A stretch of 64,000 nucleotides of DNA from Reticulascus tulasneorum (lineage: Eukaryota > Ascomycota > Sordariomycetes > Glomerellales > Reticulascaceae), in contig LSAX01000004.1 in the NCBI GenBank assembly GCA_001557505.1, positions 2,976,001 to 3,040,000 on the forward strand, given 5' to 3'. Numbering within the stretch: position 1 is the first letter of the stretch; the number at the start of each line of letters is the position of its first letter. Both the position numbers and the translations under genes were made by a program. Shown here in pieces: positions 57,704 through 64,000 of this stretch. The notes under the pieces were generated by a model that had not been told where the DNA came from, did not search any database, and was given only the letters and a program-made list of their open reading frames with translations.

Positions 57704-58957
57704 GGACCTATCAGGGGCGGGTAGACCTATGGCGGTGCTTTTGCAACGGTGTTAGTGCTCCTGTTGAGCGTGGCTCTTGGCTCACGAGGTCGAGGCGTGC
57801 TCCATGCTTTCTCTCCTTTTGGTCTCCTTATTCCGAATAGGTAGTATGGATAGAAACAGAATGACACGACCAATACTTTCCCCTTGAAAGTCTCCCTTTG
57901 AATCATTGAAGATGGTTGAGCTTGGTAATATGGTGCTGATGAGAACGGGGGATAAGTGGTGTATGTGCATGCGAGGCGGGCCATGCGCTGGATAAGGGGG
58001 GTGTGTTCAGAGGGAACCACCTGAAAAGTTTTGTGTGTCTATCACCCTCTTCGGCGTTAAGCATAATCCATGCATACCACGGTCCGAGGCAGCGTCGTGT
58101 TGCGACTCGTTTTAGACATATTTTTAGGTAAAGAGGGCGCACATTACCTTCCTCGTTAGACATGGCCTAGATGTGGAGCAGGAATACTATGGATGCAGGC
58201 CAGAGATGGACCGATTGGATGGATATTCGATGTCCTGTCAGAAAAGCCATTCCGTCATCGGGAGAAGTTGGGACGGAAGCCCGGGTGGATTGGCCACCAC
58301 CACAATGGTGGATGGGCCGAGGAACGTGCTTCCAGAAGGTCCAAAGTTGCGGTCTGGAAAGAATGTGTAAGCGCACGCGTATTGGATGGTGACAATATGA
58401 ATTGCAGGTCTGAAAGATGTGCGTGCGGGATGTGTGGTGAGCTGGCTGGCCTCCGATGGTGCAGAATGGAGATTGACAGGCGGGAAGCCGGATCGCTAGG
58501 GGGGGATGAGGTTCAAGGAAGTTGAGGCCTGCAACCACGCCTAGTGGGAGGGGATAGATCGGAAAACCGACCGTACTGGGGTTTTAAATTCATCGTGCAT
58601 GTAGGCTATACACCGATACTGTTGGCCGCGAATATGCGACGTTCAGGTACAGTCTACTCAATTCGTATGCTGGACATCGACGATGGATGGCGAGGCCCTT
58701 GTGGAGATAGGTCGGGAGAAGAACAACCACTACATACATACGCAACGATCTAAGTAAGGAATAGACAACGGGTGAGCATCATTTGCTAGTCCTTACGTGC
58801 ATAGTACTATGGAGACTCCGCGTGCAGCGGATATTCTTCAGTGGACGATGCACATGTAACCCCCGTTGTTGGTCATTACTTTTTCATTACTTCCGACTAA
58901 TACCAATAAGCAGTACGTAGTGACCTTACTACTACAGGTACCGCTAGTAGTCGTGTG

Positions 58958-58970
58958 TTTTTTTTTTTTT

Positions 58971-59001
<31 letters not shown>
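58958..59001. repeat. Poly-T / (CT)n tract
   Basis: About 13 T followed by roughly a dozen CT dinucleotides on the + strand, 1.1 kb upstream of the ornithine decarboxylase ATG. It could act as a nucleosome-excluding promoter tract. Confidence 0.9.
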
Positions 59002-59005
<4 letters not shown>

Positions 59006-59300
59006 TTTCTCCTTTCAGGTTCTACGCCGAAAGGGAAAAAGCTTGAAAGTAAGAAGGAAAAAAATATTGTGTGTGGCCAAACCCGAGAATTGGAGAGTTC
59101 CCATAGCGAACCCTCCCCACCCACGCCCCCCCCTGCGCTCACTCTGCTGCTCGCGCAATCGAAAAATAAAAAGACCATCTCTATCCCCCCCGCCACGACT
59201 TTTTCCCAACACGACAACTTCTTTCAAACCAAACCACCACCCCCAATTGCCAACTCGTTGGCCCATCCTGGCTTGGAACCTTTGCTCCGCCTCCTTGCGC

Positions 59301-59608
59301 ATGTTCTGAACCATCGGGTAAGTACGGCACTCGCTAGCCGGCGACTTAGTTGCCCGCGCCGCGTCGCACCTTCTTTTCCCCCTCCCTCCCCGCCAGTCAC
59401 ATGGTAGCAAAATAATATGTAATCGAGAACCTCCATACCTATTCGATTTCTCTCCCCACCCCCGTCCTACGTCCTCCCCTTCCTCAACCCCCATCTTTCA
59501 CAACTTCCTTCTTACAAACCTCAATTGTTCATGAACGGGCTTGGCTGATACTTGACCCCCAGATCTTCTATTATTGCTACTAAAAAAAAACAGCACATGC
59601 ACTCATAG
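59301..59608 (+). promoter_or_regulatory. Cluster of minimal uORFs in the ODC leader
   Basis: ATG frames of 2-5 codons begin at 59301 (ATG TTC TGA), 59401 (4 codons), 59417 (ATG TAA), 59531 (5 codons, ending LG) and 59597 (3 codons). A candidate leader intron 59318-59562 (GTAAGT...CCCCCAG with CTGAT upstream) would remove the middle three. No ATG occurs from 59609 to 60117, so the main start at 60118 is next. Confidence 0.45.
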
Positions 59609-60117
59609 CTTTTCAGCTTTCACCGCCTGACTTAGCCTTTGATCTCTTCAAAGGCACAGAAACCCACCACGGCTTCCTTGGCCGTGTGCTTCGTCAGTGA
59701 CCAAGATTTCAGCCTGCGAAAGACATTTCACATCGTCAACGCCGTCCCTCCACCAACTGCTGAAGTCGTCTAAGCAACAGCTCGAGATTCTTTTCTTCGA
59801 CGGTTTGCCTCTCCAGACGCCCCCGTCCTCCCACAACCACAACCAGCTGCCGCATAGGACGGGTTCAGAGTCTCTTCCTCTCGCCGGGGAAGGGTCGCGG
59901 CCTCGTCAGATCACTGAGGGATCAGTCTGCTACCGGTTTCGACCACCATAACACCAGCTTGACGTCTTAGGCCCTCTACTTCAACTCCAAACAGAAAAGG
60001 AATCACTCCCTCGCAAGAGCCTTTTCGCCCCCTTCGACACAACAAACCCGCAGACTAGATATCCACATCCCCCATCCTCACCGCCACTCTTCTCAAACCA
60101 CCATCACCGCTTGGGAT

Positions 60118-61547
60118 ATGGTTATGGCAACAGCTGCCATCGATCGCTTTGCTCCAGCTACTATCAACTTTGCTAGTAACCACCATCTTGTCTTGAAGAC
60201 ATCCCACTATGGCGATCACCATACCAACAAAAATCATGGAGTGATTACCCCCAAGCAGATGATCGGCGATGCCCTCCGCAACCGTGTTGAGGGCATCGAC
60301 CACGAATTGTGTCAACCAGGAGACGAGGATACCTTCTTCGTCGCTGATCTTGGCGAGGTCTACCGCCAGCATATGCGCTGGAAGTTGAATTTGCCACGCG
60401 TCAAGCCTTTCTATGGTGAGTCATGCCCAAGCTCTCCCGCCCCAAACGTGATGGTCATTGGTCAGCTAACTGGGAACCAGCCGTCAAGTGCAACCCCGAC
60501 CCCAAGGTCCTGGAGCTTCTCGCCGCTCTTGGCACCGGCTTTGATTGCGCTTCCAAGACGGAGATCGAGCAGGTTCTGAACATGGGCTTGGCCCCTGAGC
60601 GCATCATCTACGCACAACCATGCAAGACCAACTCATACGTGCGATTCGTCAAGTCCGTGGGAGTCAAGCAGATGACCTTCGACAACGCCGATGAGTTGTA
60701 CAAGGTCGCAAAGCTCTATCCTGGAGCCGAGCTCTTCTTGCGCATTACGACCGACGATGAGAACAGTTTGTGCCGCTTCAGCATGAAATTTGGCGCTGCC
60801 AAGGACACTACAGATGGTCTCCTGGCGCTGGCCAAAGAATTGGGGCTCAACGTCGTTGGCGTCAGCTTTCATGTTGGATCCGGGGCTGCGGACCCAATGG
60901 CATTCTACAAAGCTGTTTACGATGCCTACGGGGTGTTCCAGCAGGGTCGCAGCTATGGCTTTGAAATGAAGACGCTCGATATCGGCGGCGGATTCTGCGG
61001 AGACACCTTCGAGGATATGGCGGCCGTACTCCGCGTGGCTCTCGACGAGTACTTTCCAGCAGGGAGCAACGTCAACATCATTGCTGAGCCAGGCCGTTAC
61101 TATGTGGCATCCGCTTTCACCATCGCCTGCAACATCATTGCTCGCCGGACCATTTCTGACCCAAGCCTCAATGAGACTCGCTACATGGTCTACGTCAACG
61201 ATGGCTTGTATGGAAACTTTTCCAACATCATGTTTGACCACCAACACCCCATAGCCAAGGTCCTCCGCACGGGCAATCGGACCCTCTTTGACAATCCCAC
61301 GGCCAATGCTTGTCCAGAAGGCGAAGGCGTGCGATACTCGGTATGGGGCCCAACCTGTGACGGCATTGACCGCATCACCGAGAGCATCTCCTTTGAGCAT
61401 GTCCTCGACGTCGGCGACTGGCTGTACTTTGAGGAGATGGGTGCTTACACCAAGTGCTCGGCCACCAAGTTTAATGGCTTCTCAGATGACCATGACGTCA
61501 TCTATGTCTGCAGCGAGCCTGGAGCTAAGGCGCTTCTGGCCATTTAG
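60118..61547 (+). CDS. Ornithine decarboxylase
   Basis: Predicted 454 aa, exons 60118-60415 and 60481-61547 (65-nt intron through FY-AVKCNP). PLP-dependent fold III enzyme that makes putrescine from ornithine, the first committed step of polyamine synthesis, in the cytosol. The PLP Lys is ~102 in YAVKCNP. HVGSG and EPGRYYVASA bind the phosphate. The active-site Cys is ~392 in GPTCDGID. Homodimer; regulated in fungi by antizyme and turnover. A second ATG follows two codons after the first. The long leader with uORFs suggests translational control. Confidence 0.96.
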
Positions 61548-62492
61548 GGGCTGCGATTCATTTCGACACGCTGATTGTGGGATCTCGCGTTTATTTTATC
61601 AAAAGTACATACACAGACACATGACAAGAATACCAGAATACATTCTTAGACTTGTTCGCTTCTTTGCTTTCTGTTGGAGCTTCATGCTCCGGCTTTTTTA
61701 CATGTTTATAGACTTTTGTCGACAGATGGCGGACGCTTCCATTGTCGGGTTAAGCCAATACATACATCTTTATCTGGGTTCAACAATAAGACCACGAATG
61801 CTCCTGTGATTTGCAATCTTTCCATGTTAAATACCTGAGTGATGCAAAACTATTTGTCTGTTGACAAAACGCTCAAGCGCCGCTTACAACTCTTAGCAAG
61901 GTGCTACGCTGATTTAATGGAAAGCGGTCACTCGTAACTTGACAAGCTTAGAAAAAAGGGGGTTATCGACTCCATATAGTTTGACCACTGAGATGCAAAC
62001 TTTGTCCCAACTACACCCATGCTTGCTAGCTGTATACGATCTGATAATCGACACATTCTTAATGCTTTGCTCAATATTGGAAAACCATAATCACTTTACC
62101 TTTCTCATCATTGCTCGTCTTCGAAGGCAGGCATCTTGTTTGTACAATTGCGAGAAAATCGATGTTGCATTCCGCGCACGTAAAGTGCACCAAGGATACC
62201 AGATATCTCTATCTAGCTGCGCCAATCAATGCCGCTAACAACTATGCCATCCCCTTTCCCCCTCCCGATTCCCCATTTCCTGTTTTACCTTTTCTTCGTT
62301 CTTTCGCTTTTTTGTTCTTTTGTCTCTAGCTCTGATCTCTTTATTCCCTATGCCGACTGGGACTCCGGTCCTTCTTGGGCCGAAGCAGACTCCGCGCCGT
62401 GGCGGTGTCGTACCCGATCACATTGGTCAAGTATGCTAATCTGCGGTCGCTGTTAGTACTCTATTTGCTAAGGGGACGACGGATGGTGGGGG
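61548..62492. other. Intergenic, 945 bp
   Basis: Between convergent genes (ODC and the 5-phosphatase). AT-rich 3' regions; nothing further supported. Confidence 0.5.
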
Positions 62493-64000
62493 CTAGACAT
62501 ACTTCTCGTCCTTCCCTTGCTGCTGCCTCCAGTCCTCGAACCTCTGCTGGCAATCTATCCACGCCATCGCCCGCCCCTTGGGTTCGATTTTCTTGACTGT
62601 GAACTTGAATCTGCCCGTAACGGGGCGGTGGTCTGAGACGCGGACTTCGTGCGTTCGGTAGTCGAGCTGCGTGATTCTACCGTGGCCGCGGTAGAGCAGG
62701 CGATCACACCACGCGGGGGATCGTTTTTTCTCGCTCGTGTCGTAGTTGTCAGTCCCCACGTCGTATTTGTATGTCGGCGCAAAAGTAATGGGCATCTCAT
62801 CGAAGGCACGGAGCCGGAACGCGGGGTTTCGCCGTCTAGCGACGAGGAGCTGGTCTCGTTCCAGGAGCTTGGCGAGATTGTTTTGCTTCACGGCAATGAC
62901 GACCGTGTCGCGGGACATGGTGTCGATACGGTAGTTAAGATCGCCGTTGAGCACACACAGCTCATGGTCGAGTATCATGGTGCCGTCGCCGCCCCCGGCG
63001 TAGCTGTCTATCCGGGCGCTCGGATCGCGCTCTGGTGGTAGTATAGCAGCTTCGAGAATAGCGGCGATATCATTATGTCGGCTGTTGGCTTGCGATTGCC
63101 CGGCTGCAAGATGGCAGTTGACAAAGCAGAGCGAGGAGTCGTCGATCATAAAACGCACGACGATTGCACCTTTGTTGCCATGCAGTCCTCCCATCCCACG
63201 CTTGACTTCGGCAGCGCTGAGGTTGCGGATTCGGTCCCGGAGGCTAGATTTGACAAATATGCATGTAAAGAGGCCAACGAGTGTCGCAGTATGGAGGAGG
63301 TGGTAGAGATCATCGGCCGGCATATATTCGTCTAAGCTCTTGAGCAGGAAGTCCCTCCAATCGCGATATTGATGGCTCATTCGCTCTTGGTCCGAACCCT
63401 CCTTCTTCTTCGACTTGAATAGGCGTTCTGTAGTTGCTGTTAGAATAAAGCAAGAGTCTCCTCACAAGCCAAAACTTACTGGCCGTTGCTGTCTTGTCCT
63501 CCAAGTCAACAAGTTCCTGGAAACCGAAGACTAAAATGTCGGGCGAGTCGCTTGATTTTAGTAGACTTTGAATGAATGTGGCATCTTGGTCTGCGTAACG
63601 AAGACTATGGGGAGTAGATGCCCCTGCATTCCATGTCATGACCATGGCCTTGATATCCTCAAAGTCGCAGTACTTGACATCTTGCGCCTTCATCTCGATT
63701 TCCTGCCAATCGTCTTGCAGAAGACCATCCCAAGTCCGAAGCATGTTGTCAGCACCGAGGGAGATGACTTGAAGCCGATCCAAGTTGTAACAGCTCGCAG
63801 GATCTGCAATAAGCTTGAGAACTGGGTTGTCATGCGCTTGCCAATCCTTCTTGACGGCCCACGGTGTCTCGTCCATGTCATAGACACAGACTTTTCCGGT
63901 GTTGTAGCCTGCCCACAAATAGCTCCCAACACCGGCTAAGGCATTGATCTTGTAGCTACTGACATTGAGAACTGTTACACAGGAGTAATCATTTGTCGCG
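62493..64000 (-). CDS. Inositol polyphosphate 5-phosphatase with N-terminal beta-propeller (5' end outside window)
   Basis: Two exons in the window, 64000-63480 and 63427-62493 (52-nt intron, TATA-KRLFK junction). The visible N-terminal part is WD40-like (LWAGYNTGKVCVYD, VISLGADNMLRTWDG). The catalytic domain begins at VMTWNAGAS, with FGFQELVDLEDK, LHGNKGAIVVRF, FVNCHLAAG, LNGDLNYRID, PAWCDRLLYR and VSDHRPVTG, the hallmark residues of Mg-dependent 5-phosphatases (IPPc). It removes the 5-phosphate from PI(4,5)P2 or inositol phosphates. There is no SAC domain in view, so it resembles the fungal WD40-IPPc proteins rather than synaptojanins. It ends DEKYV at 62493. Confidence 0.94.

Larger units (their letters stand above)
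57704..60117. other. Intergenic, 2.4 kb: aldolase 3' region and long ODC leader
   Basis: No gene supported. A T13 plus (CT)n tract lies at 58958-59001. From about 59000 to 60117 the sequence is C/T-rich, as in long fungal 5' leaders, with several minimal uORFs and a strong GTAAGT donor at 59318. Confidence 0.5.

Noticed and set aside
60633..61400. 255-codon frame antisense to ornithine decarboxylase
   Set aside because: Shadow of the ODC coding sequence; no independent support.

Overview
This 64 kb window is nuclear DNA of a filamentous ascomycete (Pezizomycotina). The evidence is short GT-AG introns (mostly 48-75 nt) with CTAAC/CTGAC-like branch points, a Zn2Cys6 regulator, HET-domain proteins, WSC/LysM modules, fungal GH3 and GH55 enzymes and fungal-type housekeeping orthologues. 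I cannot assign a class. I rebuilt most gene models by hand; for every model except the chitinase-tail gene the inferred exon lengths sum to a multiple of three.

Layout. (1) 1-1165: STE24 CAAX protease, cut by the window edge. (2) 1.4-24.9 kb: an accessory block between STE24 and the mitochondrial ribosomal gene bL34m. Its two ends carry direct copies of an undescribed MITE-like repeat (1423-1659 and 24661-24928). It contains a small catabolic-looking cluster (Zn2Cys6 regulator, AtuA/DUF1446-DUF4387 fusion, ACS-type MFS transporter), a HET-domain gene, a large secreted GH55-LysM-WSC protein interrupted by one in-frame TAG, a head-to-head gene holding only the C-terminal part of a subgroup C GH18 chitinase, an unrecognised protein and a second HET gene. 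(3) 25-33 kb: bL34m, a secreted GH3 beta-glucosidase whose reading frame seems to need a 1-nt exon between two introns, a 3 kb gene-free stretch with a CA microsatellite, and a secreted class 3 lipase. (4) 33-40 kb: RAD7 and RAD16, the two partners of one nucleotide-excision-repair complex, arranged head to head. (5) 40-64 kb: mostly housekeeping genes: a dynamin/Mx-like GTPase with a GC-AG intron, a nitronate monooxygenase ending in a peroxisomal SRL tail, an unrecognised acidic protein, taxilin, the mitochondrial presequence protease CYM1 (divergent from taxilin), class II fructose-bisphosphate aldolase, ornithine decarboxylase with a long uORF-bearing leader, and an inositol polyphosphate 5-phosphatase cut by the right edge.

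Working together. RAD7/RAD16 form the global-genome repair factor (NEF4) in yeast. The regulator, AtuA-like enzyme and transporter probably handle uptake and breakdown of a small organic acid, but the substrate is unknown. The GH55-LysM-WSC and chitinase-tail genes share a 420 bp promoter and both look damaged, which suggests a decaying fungal-cell-wall-degrading locus. No rRNA, convincing tRNA, CRISPR array or autonomous transposon was seen.
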